In this document: in pieces, positions 25,343 to 34,405 of the stretch
Layout: each line of letters opens with the position of its first letter
Numbering within the stretch: the stretch's first letter is position 1
Assembly: GCA_002412625.1 (NCBI GenBank)
Contig: DHVK01000032.1
Span: 15,335 to 79,334 of the forward strand
Direction: 5' to 3'
Source of the DNA: Cloacimonetes bacterium UBA5210
Lineage (GTDB): Bacteria; Cloacimonadota; Cloacimonadia; Cloacimonadales; Cloacimonadaceae
Length of the DNA stretch: 64,000 nt
Notes under the pieces: model-generated
Told to the model about the DNA's origin: nothing
Seen by the model: the letters and a program-made list of their open reading frames with translations, nothing else
The model's database searches: none
Translations under genes and position numbers: made by a program

Positions 25343-25656
25343 CAGAACTGGACCCCAGAATACTGAATCTGATGCAATTTGCCCGCAAAGCCGGGAAACT
25401 GGTGGGAGGCGTCGAAGCCTGCCTCCGGGGGATGCATCACAAACATATACATCTTATAGTGATTACCGCGGACACATCCGAACGCACCGTCAGCCGTGTG
25501 CGCTACGAGATTCAGGAAAACGGTAACAAGTTGCAGATGATCCAAGCCGGAAGCCAGGCGGAGCTAAGCGCTGCCCTGGGCTTGCCCCTCACCGGGGTGT
25601 TTGGCATCAGCGACAAGAATTTTGCTGCCAAGATCACAGAATATTGGCAGGCGTGA
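25339..25656 (+). CDS. ylxQ: YlxQ, L7Ae-family RNA-binding protein
   Basis: A 105-residue protein with the L7Ae/L30e fold. RILNLMQFARKAGKLVGGVE corresponds to the conserved GLARKAGKLVxG opening, and IHLIVITADTSERT and FGISDKNFA to later conserved parts. The family binds kink-turn RNA. I place the start at ATG 25339 (overlap with the ylxR stop) because it begins just before the fold; longer in-frame starts run back into ylxR. Confidence 0.9.
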   Translation: MTELDPRILNLMQFARKAGKLVGGVEACLRGMHHKHIHLIVITADTSERTVSRVRYEIQENGNKLQMIQAGSQAELSAALGLPLTGVFGISDKNFAAKITEYWQA

Positions 25657-25667
25657 GTGGAGGAACC

Positions 25668-28343
25668 TTGCAGATACGCGTACATGAATTAGCCAAGGAA
25701 CTCAAGATCAGTACAATGGCTCTAAAAAAGCATCTTACAGATCTGGGTGTGATTACCAAAAGCCACATGAGCTTCATCGAAGGAGAAGTGGCGGATAAGA
25801 TCCGGGAAAAATATAACGAACAGGTTGATGCCGAAAAAAGAGCAGAAAAAGACCGCAAGAAACTGATCGAACTGCGCCAGCAAGCCAAAAAAGACGAGGT
25901 CAAAGCCAGCGAGAAAGCGGAAGAAAAGCGTCATGAAGAACGTCATGAAGAGCCCAAAGCCAAGGTGGAAGAAGCTGAACCCAAACCTGCCAGAAAGCCC
26001 AAAACGGCAGAAAAAGTAAGCGAACCAGCGGAAGAGAAAGCCAAAGAAAGCAAAGCTGAAGAGACTCCTGCCGAGAGCGCCAAAGCGCCGGTAGCTCCGG
26101 TCCCGGAATCCAAACCGGAACCCAAGACGAGTACCAAGCCGCCTTCATTTTTGGAGCTTCAGGAACAAAAAGCTCGCGAAGAAGCCAAGAAACATCGCGA
26201 AACCCTGGATATCCGCGTGCCCTATAAACAGGCAACTCCGCCTCCGCGCGCCAAAGAAGCTCCCCGGCCGAAAAGCCCGGAGCGTCCGCGCCGCCAAACT
26301 CCGCGCACCAGCACTTCTCAGGCCGCGCCACCACCTCAACCCGTGATCCCGATTCCCGAAAAGAAGGAAATCGACAAGAAATTCGGCAAAGCCAAGCCGG
26401 TGCATGATGAACTGGGCGAGAAAAGCAAACACAAAAAAGCGCTGATCTCCGGCACCAAAAAAGGCAAAGCCAAAGTGGCGGAACCCGCTGAAGTGGACGA
26501 AGCTGCCATCTCCAGAAACATCAAGAAAGTGATGCAGAAGACCTCCAAGCGCAAGAAATATCACCGTGAAGCGCAGGTCGTGGAAGAAAACGGAAACGAA
26601 ATCGTCATCCGCGAGTTCACTTCCGTATCCGAACTTGCCAAGATCATGGATGTTTCTGCCAGCGAGATCATCACCAAGTTCTTCATGATGGGCCAATTGG
26701 TCACCATGAATCAACGCCTGGACCGCGATTCTTTGGAAATGATCTGTGACGAATTCAAGGTGGAATTCCGTTTTGAAGATGAATTTGGCACAGACCTCAT
26801 CGAACTGGAACAAGACAAATATGCCGAAATCCCGGAAGTCTCCAGACCCCCTGTGGTAACCATCATGGGCCACGTGGATCATGGTAAAACCTCCATCCTG
26901 GATTATATCCGTAACGAGAACATCGTGGCGGGGGAATCCGGCGGCATCACACAACACATCGGCGCTTATCAGATCGAAATCAATAAACATAAAATCACCT
27001 TCCTGGATACCCCGGGTCACGAAGCCTTCACGGCAATGCGTGCTCGCGGGGCAAATGTCACCGATATCGCGGTGATCGTGGTTGCCGCTACTGAAGGCGT
27101 GAAACCGCAAACCCGGGAAGCCATCGACCACGCCAGAGCCGCGGGAGTATCCCTGATCATCGCCCTCAACAAGGTGGATCTGCCGGAAGCGAATGTGGAA
27201 AAGACCATTTCCGAACTGCTGGAACTGGGTGTGTATCTGGAACAATATGGTGGGGAAGTGCCCTGGTGCAGAACCTCGACCGTATCCGGAGAAGGCATCC
27301 TGAACCTGATCGAAATCATTCTGCTGACCGCGGAAATGATGGAACTGAAAGCCAAGCAGGACGTTCCCGGCGAGGCAATCGTGGTGGAATCTCAAAAAGA
27401 CCCGCGCATGGGCTCGGTCGCTACCGTGCTGATGCAACAAGGCACGCTGAAACGCGGCGATATCATCGTCTGCGGCGCAGTGAGCGGAAGAGTCCGCCGC
27501 ATGGAAAATGAACGTGGATTGGAGATCAAGTTGCTGGGCCCCAGCGATGTGGCCCGGATCTACGGCCTCTCCGATACTCCCAAAGCGGGAGACGTGATGA
27601 ACCAGGTGGATAGCGAAAGAACCGCCCGGGCGATCTCTACCGAGCGCCAGCAAATCCGTCTGGAACGCGAGAAGTATCAGAACAAATCCAGCCTGCAAAA
27701 CATCTTTGCCCGCATCAAAGAAGATAAAGTGAACAATCTGAACGTGATCTTGAAGACCGATACAGACGGTTCTGCCGAAGCAATCGCGGATAGCTTACAA
27801 AAACTTGCCAACGAGGAAGTTTCGGTTAATATAATACATAAGAGTGTGGGCGGAATCACCGAGACTGACGTTTCTCTGGCCTCAGCATCGGATGCCATTA
27901 TCATGGGCTTCCACGTGCGTGCCGGTCAGCAAGCCCGCCGCCTTGCCGAAGATGAAGGAGTGGAAATCAAGCTCTATCAGGTGATCTACGATGCCATTGA
28001 CGACATCCGTGCTGCCCTGGAAGGGATGCTGAAGCCCACGATCGAAGAACAAAGCATCGGCTCGGCCACAGTGAAACAGGTGTTCAAAATCAAGAAGCTT
28101 GGCACTATCGCCGGTTGCCAGGTGGACCGCGGTGTAATCCAAAGTAACTGCCTGGTGCGCCTGTATCGTAACGATGTGCTGATCACTGAAGATAAACTGA
28201 GTTCATTGAAACACTATAGTAACGATGTCAAAGAAGTACGCGCCGGAACAGACTGCGGACTGTCTTTGAAGAACTATATCGACATCAAAGAAGGCGACGT
28301 GATCGAAGCCTACATCGAACAAGAGGTAGCTAAAAAGCTCTGA
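25668..28343 (+). CDS. infB: Translation initiation factor IF-2
   Basis: GTPase that delivers initiator tRNA. It begins at TTG 25668, which follows GGAGG by four bases and gives the typical MQIRVHELAKELKI N-terminus; 891 residues. Residues 50-300 are a charged, Ala/Pro/Lys/Glu-rich linker. The GTPase domain starts near 395: G1 GHVDHGKTS, G3 DTPGHEAFTAMR and G4 NKVDLPEAN. Domains II to IV follow, ending with the fMet-tRNA-binding barrel. The stop overlaps rbfA (TGATG). Long open frames on the opposite strand here are by-products of codon bias. Confidence 0.97.
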   Translation: MQIRVHELAKELKISTMALKKHLTDLGVITKSHMSFIEGEVADKIREKYNEQVDAEKRAEKDRKKLIELRQQAKKDEVKASEKAEEKRHEERHEEPKAKVEEAEPKPARKPKTAEKVSEPAEEKAKESKAEETPAESAKAPVAPVPESKPEPKTSTKPPSFLELQEQKAREEAKKHRETLDIRVPYKQATPPPRAKEAPRPKSPERPRRQTPRTSTSQAAPPPQPVIPIPEKKEIDKKFGKAKPVHDELGEKSKHKKALISGTKKGKAKVAEPAEVDEAAISRNIKKVMQKTSKRKKYHREAQVVEENGNEIVIREFTSVSELAKIMDVSASEIITKFFMMGQLVTMNQRLDRDSLEMICDEFKVEFRFEDEFGTDLIELEQDKYAEIPEVSRPPVVTIMGHVDHGKTSILDYIRNENIVAGESGGITQHIGAYQIEINKHKITFLDTPGHEAFTAMRARGANVTDIAVIVVAATEGVKPQTREAIDHARAAGVSLIIALNKVDLPEANVEKTISELLELGVYLEQYGGEVPWCRTSTVSGEGILNLIEIILLTAEMMELKAKQDVPGEAIVVESQKDPRMGSVATVLMQQGTLKRGDIIVCGAVSGRVRRMENERGLEIKLLGPSDVARIYGLSDTPKAGDVMNQVDSERTARAISTERQQIRLEREKYQNKSSLQNIFARIKEDKVNNLNVILKTDTDGSAEAIADSLQKLANEEVSVNIIHKSVGGITETDVSLASASDAIIMGFHVRAGQQARRLAEDEGVEIKLYQVIYDAIDDIRAALEGMLKPTIEEQSIGSATVKQVFKIKKLGTIAGCQVDRGVIQSNCLVRLYRNDVLITEDKLSSLKHYSNDVKEVRAGTDCGLSLKNYIDIKEGDVIEAYIEQEVAKKL

Positions 28344-28816
28344 TGAAGAATTATCGCATACCCAGATTGCAGGAAGAACTGAAGAAGATCTTCAATATCA
28401 CCCTGAGCCAGAAACTGGGAGATCCCACCCTGGCTTGGGTGAATATCACAAACGTGGTGATCTCCAAAGATCTGCGCTATGCAAAACTATACTTCTCGCA
28501 TTATAATAATCCGGCCTCGCATGAAGAGGTTAGGGAGCAGTTGATCAAGACCAGCGGATTCTTTAAGAAACAAATTGCAGGAGCACAAATTATGAGGACT
28601 ATTCCGGAACTTTCTTTCCACTACGACGACACTGAAGATCGCGCAGAAAAGGTGGAAGCCCTTCTGGCCAGCATCAAAGATGATTATGAAGACGACGACT
28701 ATGATCCGGACATCGATATCGATGACTATCTGGATGATGACGAGTATTATGACTACGATGATGATGAAGAAGAGGACGACTACGACGACTTCGATGACGA
28801 CGATGAGGATGATTGA
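28343..28816 (+). CDS. rbfA: Ribosome-binding factor A with long acidic tail
   Basis: Assists maturation of the 16S 5' end. The first 110 residues form the KH-like RbfA core (RIPRLQEELKKIFNITLSQ, LRYAKLYFSHYNN, TIPELSFHYDDTEDRAEKVE). Residues 112-157 form an extreme tail made almost entirely of Asp, Glu and Tyr. Typical RbfA is about 120 residues and ends soon after the core. The gene sits between infB and nrnA, overlapping both. Confidence 0.93.
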   Translation: MKNYRIPRLQEELKKIFNITLSQKLGDPTLAWVNITNVVISKDLRYAKLYFSHYNNPASHEEVREQLIKTSGFFKKQIAGAQIMRTIPELSFHYDDTEDRAEKVEALLASIKDDYEDDDYDPDIDIDDYLDDDEYYDYDDDEEEDDYDDFDDDDEDD

Positions 28817-29817
28817 AACAATTTGAACCGGAAATGAAAGACATTACAAAAGAGCTCTTTGCCTTGGTTGACAGGGCAAAGAGCATTGCTCTTACTACCC
28901 ATATGAATTCGGACGGCGACGGCATGGTGGCGTGCTTCGCGCTTCAGGAAATCCTGAAACAAAGGGGCTTTGCCAGCACCATCATCACCGATGGGGAAGA
29001 CCTGCAACGCTACGGTTTCCTGATGCAAGACCCGCTTGTCCTGCCCTTCAATGAAGACATGCGCTTTGACCTGTGCATCGTCTTGGATTGCAATAGCTAC
29101 GACCGTCTGGGCAAGCGCGCAATGCTGGTGGAGCGGGCAAACACGGTGGTGGTGCTGGATCATCATGTGGTCGAGCATAACCCGATCCCGGCTCATCTGC
29201 AGCTCATCGAGCCAGGCTATGCTTCGGTGGGTGCGCTTTTGTGGCGATCTCTGGCATCCGCGATCGCGGAGCTGGAGCCGGCAGCGCGCAGATATATCGC
29301 GGATTGCGTGTATGTGACCATCCTGAACGATAGCAACAACTTCAGCAATGCCAATACCAATGCCGCGATGTTCGACATGGCGGCGGACCTGGCGCGGGAA
29401 GGCATTCAAGCCCATCAGCTGTACATGGCGTATATGCAAAACCATAGCGCTTTGGAGATGCTCTATGTGGGCAGAAGCTTGGCCACAATCCGCCTCTTTG
29501 CAGAGGGTAAATTTCTGTTTCTGCATTCCGATTACGCGCTTGCGCAGGAGCTGGGGGTGAATCCCTCGGACTACATGAGCGTGACTCGCTGGGTGCAGGG
29601 AGTTTCCGGACTGAAGGCTATTGCCTACTTCCGGGAAGACGCACCGGGGCAGTGGAAGGTGTCGCTCAGATCCCTGGAGCTGAATGTTCAGGAAGTAGCA
29701 GCGCTTCACGGCGGGGGCGGACACCGCAAAGCTTCCGGGCTTAGCTTGCAGGGCAGTCTGGAAGAAGTTCAACATACAGTATTGCAAGATCTTTTATCCG
29801 CATCGCGGATTCTATGA
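28813..29817 (+). CDS. DHH family phosphoesterase, NrnA-like
   Basis: A 334-residue phosphoesterase like the nanoRNase/pAp phosphatase NrnA that follows rbfA in many bacteria. DHH-domain motifs are MNSDGDGM, LDCNSYDRLG, LDHHVVE and ILNDSNNF; the C-terminal DHHA1 motif is GGGGHRKASG. It likely degrades short oligoribonucleotides and/or 3'-phosphoadenosine phosphate. I use TTG 28813, which overlaps the rbfA stop and follows GAGG; ATG 28834 is an alternative with a weaker site. Confidence 0.9.
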   Translation: MKQFEPEMKDITKELFALVDRAKSIALTTHMNSDGDGMVACFALQEILKQRGFASTIITDGEDLQRYGFLMQDPLVLPFNEDMRFDLCIVLDCNSYDRLGKRAMLVERANTVVVLDHHVVEHNPIPAHLQLIEPGYASVGALLWRSLASAIAELEPAARRYIADCVYVTILNDSNNFSNANTNAAMFDMAADLAREGIQAHQLYMAYMQNHSALEMLYVGRSLATIRLFAEGKFLFLHSDYALAQELGVNPSDYMSVTRWVQGVSGLKAIAYFREDAPGQWKVSLRSLELNVQEVAALHGGGGHRKASGLSLQGSLEEVQHTVLQDLLSASRIL

Positions 29818-30680
29818 ACGCTTTTATCCCCATCGACAAGGAAGCCGGCAGCTCTTCCTTCGGTGTCATCAGTGCCCTCAGAAAGATTCTGAAGATGCGC
29901 AAGATCGGCCATTGCGGCACCCTTGATCCCTTTGCCACCGGGCTATTGATCTGCGCAACCGGGCAATATACCAGGCTGCTGCGCTTTGGCGAGGCCAAAG
30001 ACAAATGCTATGAGGCAGAGTTGCTTTTGGGCAGACAAAGCAGCACCGGCGATCCCGAAGGCGAGATTATCGCCGAAGCCCCGGTGAATATCGATCCTGC
30101 CTGCTGGGCGAGCCTGAAGCAGAAAGTGCTGGCTTTGCAGGAACTGCCCATCCCCCAATACTCCGCGGTAAAGATAGCCGGCAAACGCGCCTATCGCTAC
30201 GCCCGGGAGGGACAGGCTTTGCAGATGCCCATGCGCGCTGTGCAGATCCTGGAGTTCGAAGTCCTGAGTGACCCCGTTCAGGATCGCTTCCGCTATCACG
30301 CAAAGGTCTCCAAAGGGACATATATCCGCGCTCTCAGTGAATACATCGCGCAAGAACTGGGCACCGTGGGGATGACCATCGCGCTCCGGCGCACCGCAAT
30401 CGCCGGCATCAGCGTGGATCGCGCGCACAGCTTGACCGAGCTTGCTGAGAACCCGCTGGCAACGCAGATATCGCCACAAGAGCTGTTGGGACATCTACCC
30501 TCGGTGGATTTGGCTGCAGACCGCGTCAAGGCCTTCAGAAATGGCAATGGTAGCCACATAGAAGCGCCGGATGCGGCTGAAGTAGCGGTATTTACGCCCG
30601 ATAAGCAGCTTCTGGGCATTGCCCACATCAGTGCGGGAGAGCTTCTGCCCGATATCGTGATCAATGGAGACGAAGCTTGA
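29814..30680 (+). CDS. truB: tRNA pseudouridine(55) synthase TruB
   Basis: Converts U55 of tRNA to pseudouridine. The 288-residue protein has the catalytic Asp in GHCGTLDPFATGLL, the KCYEAELLLG strand, PQYSAVKIAGKRAY, and SKGTYIRALSEYIAQELG. ATG 29814 overlaps the preceding stop (ATGA) and the end overlaps ribF. The neighbourhood rbfA-nrnA-truB-ribF is conserved across many bacteria. Confidence 0.96.
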   Translation: MNAFIPIDKEAGSSSFGVISALRKILKMRKIGHCGTLDPFATGLLICATGQYTRLLRFGEAKDKCYEAELLLGRQSSTGDPEGEIIAEAPVNIDPACWASLKQKVLALQELPIPQYSAVKIAGKRAYRYAREGQALQMPMRAVQILEFEVLSDPVQDRFRYHAKVSKGTYIRALSEYIAQELGTVGMTIALRRTAIAGISVDRAHSLTELAENPLATQISPQELLGHLPSVDLAADRVKAFRNGNGSHIEAPDAAEVAVFTPDKQLLGIAHISAGELLPDIVINGDEA

Positions 30681-31573
30681 GCGTAATCAGCATCGGCACT
30701 TTCGACGGTCTGCATCTGGGGCACCGCAAACTGCTTTATCGCGTGCGGGACATAGCCAAAGAGCAGCAGCTTGAATCCGTAATCATTACCTATCGCGACC
30801 ACCCGGCGTTTGTGCTGAACAAGGCCGCGTTGCCGAAACTGCTCTGCCCTTCCGAGATCAAAGAGCAGGAACTGAAGAAGATCGGGATCGACCGCGTCGA
30901 GATGCTGGACTTCAGCCCGGAGCTGGCGCGGACAAGCGCGGAAGACTTTTTGGCCAATATCCTGATCCCGCGCTGGAAGCCCAAAGTGATAGTTGTGGGC
31001 TACGACAGCCATTTTGGCAAAGATCGGCAAGGAAATCGCGGCTTTCTGGAAGCCAACTCCCCGCGCTATGGCTACCGGGTGGAATACATTGAACCGGAGC
31101 TCTTTGAAGGGCGTCCGGTGAGCAGCACCACAATCCGGGAGCTTCTCTCAAAAGGGCAGATCGAGCAGGCAAATAGTCTTTTGGGCCGCAATTACCGGCT
31201 CTCCGGAAGCGTGGGCAAGGGTTTGGCGCGTGGCCGTGAATTCGGTTTTCCCACAGCAAACCTTGTACTCAGCAATCCGCATCAGCTCTTACCCGCGGAG
31301 GGCTTGTATCTCAGCAAGACCTGCATCGCTGATATTGAATATTTTGGCTTGACGAATATCGGGAAATCTCCCACAGTGAGACACAATGGAATTGTGGAGA
31401 TCGAGACCTTTCTCATCGACTTTTCCAAAGACCTTTATGGCGACAACCTGCAAGTAGAATTGCTACGCTATCTCAGGGAGGAAAAGATGTTTGCCGATGC
31501 CAATGAACTGGTCCTGGCCATGCACCGGGATCTTGCCCAAGCTCGCGCGATGATCGCGGAGACGCTCTCATGA
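30677..31573 (+). CDS. ribF: Bifunctional riboflavin kinase/FAD synthetase
   Basis: Makes FMN and FAD. Residues 1-165 are the adenylyltransferase domain (ISIGTFDGLHLGHRKLL, VVGYDSHFGKDRQGN, SSTTIRELL). Residues 175-298 are the kinase (GKGLARGREFGFPTANL, NIGKSPTVRHNG, DLYGDNLQVELL). Total 298 residues, a normal length. The start is TTG 30677, overlapping the truB stop; the fold begins immediately after it. The stop overlaps the next gene (ATGA). Confidence 0.95.
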   Translation: MSVISIGTFDGLHLGHRKLLYRVRDIAKEQQLESVIITYRDHPAFVLNKAALPKLLCPSEIKEQELKKIGIDRVEMLDFSPELARTSAEDFLANILIPRWKPKVIVVGYDSHFGKDRQGNRGFLEANSPRYGYRVEYIEPELFEGRPVSSTTIRELLSKGQIEQANSLLGRNYRLSGSVGKGLARGREFGFPTANLVLSNPHQLLPAEGLYLSKTCIADIEYFGLTNIGKSPTVRHNGIVEIETFLIDFSKDLYGDNLQVELLRYLREEKMFADANELVLAMHRDLAQARAMIAETLS

Positions 31574-33441
31574 AGCGCCTGATACTGCTGCTCCCAATGT
31601 TGTTTGCCCTTTTGCACGGCATAGTATGTATCGCCGGCGACGGCACCGTGATACCCCAAGATCGCCAATTTCACTATTCTTATCACAATTCCACAAACGA
31701 CTATAACATCTATGGCTCAAACAAATGGGCAGTGAAGTTCAATTTCCGCAATGCCTATCCCTCTGTGGCGCAAGTAGCCTTCAATGTTAGCGGAGCCCGC
31801 TTGTGGTTCCCAAATGTAGGGGATTCGGTCACTGTGGAGTTATTCACGGATCTTGCCGGGCAGCCGGGCACTATGATCAGCTCCAAACGAGTGGCAGTCT
31901 CCCAAAACCAGGTGGACGTGCTCTTTGATGAGGCCAGCACTCACGAACTGGTGTGGCTGGTGGTGGGCTATAACACCAATATGAACAACCGTTTTGTCTC
32001 CGCCAGTGCCGGCGGCGGAACCCGCAGCTATTTCATGAATCAGGTGGGAGACCAGCAGTATCTGTCGTCTCTGGCTTTGGCGGGCTTTGATTGCGAGCTC
32101 CTCTTCGGCGTTTTGGGCGATTTTGTCCTGGCCGAGGCAGATCTGCAGTTGCTCAGCTTTAACCTTCTGGGCAATCTTGAACCCGGAAGCAGGGCCTATC
32201 CTTCGTTTTCGATATACAACCACAGCGATGTGGCGGTGAATTCCGCAAGCTTGAGAATTTATCTGAGTAAACCCGGTTTTGCCCAATATGATACGCTTTA
32301 CATCGATATCCCGCAAGCCGTTGCAGCCCACAGCCAGTATGATTTTGACGCTGAAGGCTTGTTCCTCGATCTTCCCGAACAGCCCACCCAGTTCAGGCTG
32401 GATATGCGCTTAGAAAGCGAGTTCGCGGAAAACGACACACTTTTTGCCAACAACAGCCTTTCCCAAACCTACAACCTGTTCACGGAACCGATGTCCGTGA
32501 AAGTGGTGGAAAACTTCATCCGGGAAGCCGAAACAGCTCCCTTAGCCGCGCTTCAGGCCCCGCATCTCACCGCTGACACTCATGTGTTCCAATATTTTCC
32601 CGTACTCTCTGATTCGCTCTCCAATCTGGCATCAATCCGCCGCTTCAACTGGTATGGCTTCAACTCCATCCCGCGCACGGTGGGTAACGGCGAGCTACGC
32701 ATCATCGGCCTTACCCCCGCGTATGAAGAGAGTTTTGGCGATCTGATGGAGAGCATGGCTGAACACCGCACCTTCATCTCTTCCTCGAGCTGTAGGTTGG
32801 ATTCCATTCCGCAGTCCGAAAACGTGGCTCTGACGGTCTCCCTCACCAATCAGCAGACCGCGATGTACACTGGCCTGACGCAAAGCCTGATGAGCAATTC
32901 CTGCTTCTTTGCCGGGCTCTTTGCCCAAAGCGCGGGTGAGGAAACCGAGCGCTTTGTGCTCCAGCGCTGGATCACTTTCGCGGATACCATCAACACCGCC
33001 ATCGGATTGGGCAGCACCGTGGAAAAGCGGTATGTGATAAGTGCCAGCGGTCTCTTCGATGAAAGCCAGAACTTGCGCTACAGGGTTTATTACTGGATTC
33101 AGGGCAACAATGGCAGCAGAATCCATTATGCCGGATATCAGGGTTTCGAGCCCGGGACATACAGCAACAATGCTGATGCCCATGCCCCCCGTGTGGAGTT
33201 CGGATTGCACCCCAATCCTCTGCGTAAGGGCAACACACTGAAGGTCACGCTGGACGACACCCGGCTTCCTTCCCGCATCAAGATATACAACATCAGAGGT
33301 CAGCTGGTTCATGCTCAATCCGATATCCGCAAGGAAGCGGAACTGGATGTCAGCATCTTTCCCGGTTCCGGCATCTACTTCATCCGGGTAGAGCAAGGCG
33401 GAAAGCCGGCGCAGACCAAAAAATTTAGCATTATAAAGTGA
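31570..33441 (+). CDS. Secreted Omp28-like protein with C-terminal sorting domain
   Basis: A 623-residue exported protein. The signal peptide is MKRLILLLPMLFALLHGIVC. Residues 25-180 look like a beta-sandwich and 185-300 like a CARDB-type adhesion domain (NLEPGSRAYPSFSIYNHSD). Residues 310-380 resemble the thioredoxin-like Omp28 region (VKVVENFIREAETAP, RRFNWYGFNSIPRTVGNG), but the CxxC of active relatives is absent. The last 80 residues are a type A sorting-like domain (LHPNPLRKGN, RGQLVHAQ, SGIYFIRV). Its ATG overlaps the ribF stop, so a surface protein is translationally coupled to a cytosolic housekeeping operon. Export and the sorting domain are secure; the Omp28 relation is moderate. 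Confidence 0.75.
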   Translation: MKRLILLLPMLFALLHGIVCIAGDGTVIPQDRQFHYSYHNSTNDYNIYGSNKWAVKFNFRNAYPSVAQVAFNVSGARLWFPNVGDSVTVELFTDLAGQPGTMISSKRVAVSQNQVDVLFDEASTHELVWLVVGYNTNMNNRFVSASAGGGTRSYFMNQVGDQQYLSSLALAGFDCELLFGVLGDFVLAEADLQLLSFNLLGNLEPGSRAYPSFSIYNHSDVAVNSASLRIYLSKPGFAQYDTLYIDIPQAVAAHSQYDFDAEGLFLDLPEQPTQFRLDMRLESEFAENDTLFANNSLSQTYNLFTEPMSVKVVENFIREAETAPLAALQAPHLTADTHVFQYFPVLSDSLSNLASIRRFNWYGFNSIPRTVGNGELRIIGLTPAYEESFGDLMESMAEHRTFISSSSCRLDSIPQSENVALTVSLTNQQTAMYTGLTQSLMSNSCFFAGLFAQSAGEETERFVLQRWITFADTINTAIGLGSTVEKRYVISASGLFDESQNLRYRVYYWIQGNNGSRIHYAGYQGFEPGTYSNNADAHAPRVEFGLHPNPLRKGNTLKVTLDDTRLPSRIKIYNIRGQLVHAQSDIRKEAELDVSIFPGSGIYFIRVEQGGKPAQTKKFSIIK

Positions 33442-34398
33442 ATGATTATGGAAGAACATATTTATATCAGTGACATGCATCAGCATGAAAACAAAGAGAT
33501 TTCGGGCTTTTATCTGGCGCAGGAGAAAGAACTGCGCGAGGGTAAAGGCGGAATGTATATGCGCCTCAAGCTTAGAGACCGCAGTGGCGCCGCAACCGCG
33601 AACGTCTGGAAGGACGCTCAGAAAGTAAGCGAGCTTTTCGAAGCCGGCGACATCGTCCACGTCAGAGCCCAGGTGGTGAACTATAAGGGCCAGATCCAGC
33701 TCACGGTGCAGCAACTCCGCTACGCGGATAAAAGCGAATTCGATATGGGGAACTTCATTGCGAAAAGCCGCTTTGAGGCAGATTTCCTGGCGCAACGCTT
33801 CTGGGATTTTGTGGATAAGGTGGAGAATGAACACTTAAACCGCCTGCTCCATGTTATCTTCGATGACAAAGAATTCTTCATGCGCTTCATCGAAGCTCCC
33901 GCCGCCAAGGGCTGGCACCACAACTATATGCACGGGCTCGTAGAGCATTGCGTGGCTGTTGCCGCCCTTTGTGAGTTCGTTAGCACCCAATATCCGGTCT
34001 CGATGGATCTCTTGATCGCCGGTGCTCTGTTGCACGATGCTGCCAAAACCATGGAATACACTGGTCAGGCTTCGATCGAGTTTACCGATGCGGGCAGATT
34101 GCTGGGGCACCTCAGCATGGGAGATCAGATGGTCGTGCTTGCCGCAGCCCAGATTCCCGGTTTTCCGGATGAATTGCTCCTGAACCTGCGTCACCTGATC
34201 CTTTCGCATCACGGCGAATACGAAAAGGCCTCTGTGCGCTTGCCGCAAACCCTGGAAGCGGTCATTCTGCACCATTGCGACAATCTGGATGCCCAGGCCG
34301 CTGGAGTCTCTCAGCTGGTGGATGCTGCAGCTCCGGAAGCTGTCTGGAGCGAGTTTGACCGGCTGAACAACCGCTATTACAGACTTGTAAGAATCTAA
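33442..34398 (+). CDS. YhaM-like 3'-5' exoribonuclease (OB-fold plus HD domain)
   Basis: A 318-residue protein. Residues 15-95 form an OB-fold (YMRLKLRDRSGAATANVW). Residues 150-300 form an HD phosphohydrolase domain with H in NYMHGLVEHC, HD in LLHDAAKTMEY, H in LILSHHGEYE and D in LHHCDNLDA. This is the YhaM/CBF1 architecture, known for 3'-5' exonuclease activity on RNA and DNA. The start is ATG 33442, directly after the preceding stop; ATG 33448 is also possible. It shares the rimP operon, consistent with an RNA-processing role. Confidence 0.88.
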   Translation: MIMEEHIYISDMHQHENKEISGFYLAQEKELREGKGGMYMRLKLRDRSGAATANVWKDAQKVSELFEAGDIVHVRAQVVNYKGQIQLTVQQLRYADKSEFDMGNFIAKSRFEADFLAQRFWDFVDKVENEHLNRLLHVIFDDKEFFMRFIEAPAAKGWHHNYMHGLVEHCVAVAALCEFVSTQYPVSMDLLIAGALLHDAAKTMEYTGQASIEFTDAGRLLGHLSMGDQMVVLAAAQIPGFPDELLLNLRHLILSHHGEYEKASVRLPQTLEAVILHHCDNLDAQAAGVSQLVDAAAPEAVWSEFDRLNNRYYRLVRI

Positions 34399-34405
34399 GC
34401 CATAT

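Noticed and set aside
26145..27698. 517-codon open frame opposite infB
   Set aside because: It lies wholly antisense to a secure IF-2 gene, lacks a recognisable protein and reflects codon bias of the real gene.
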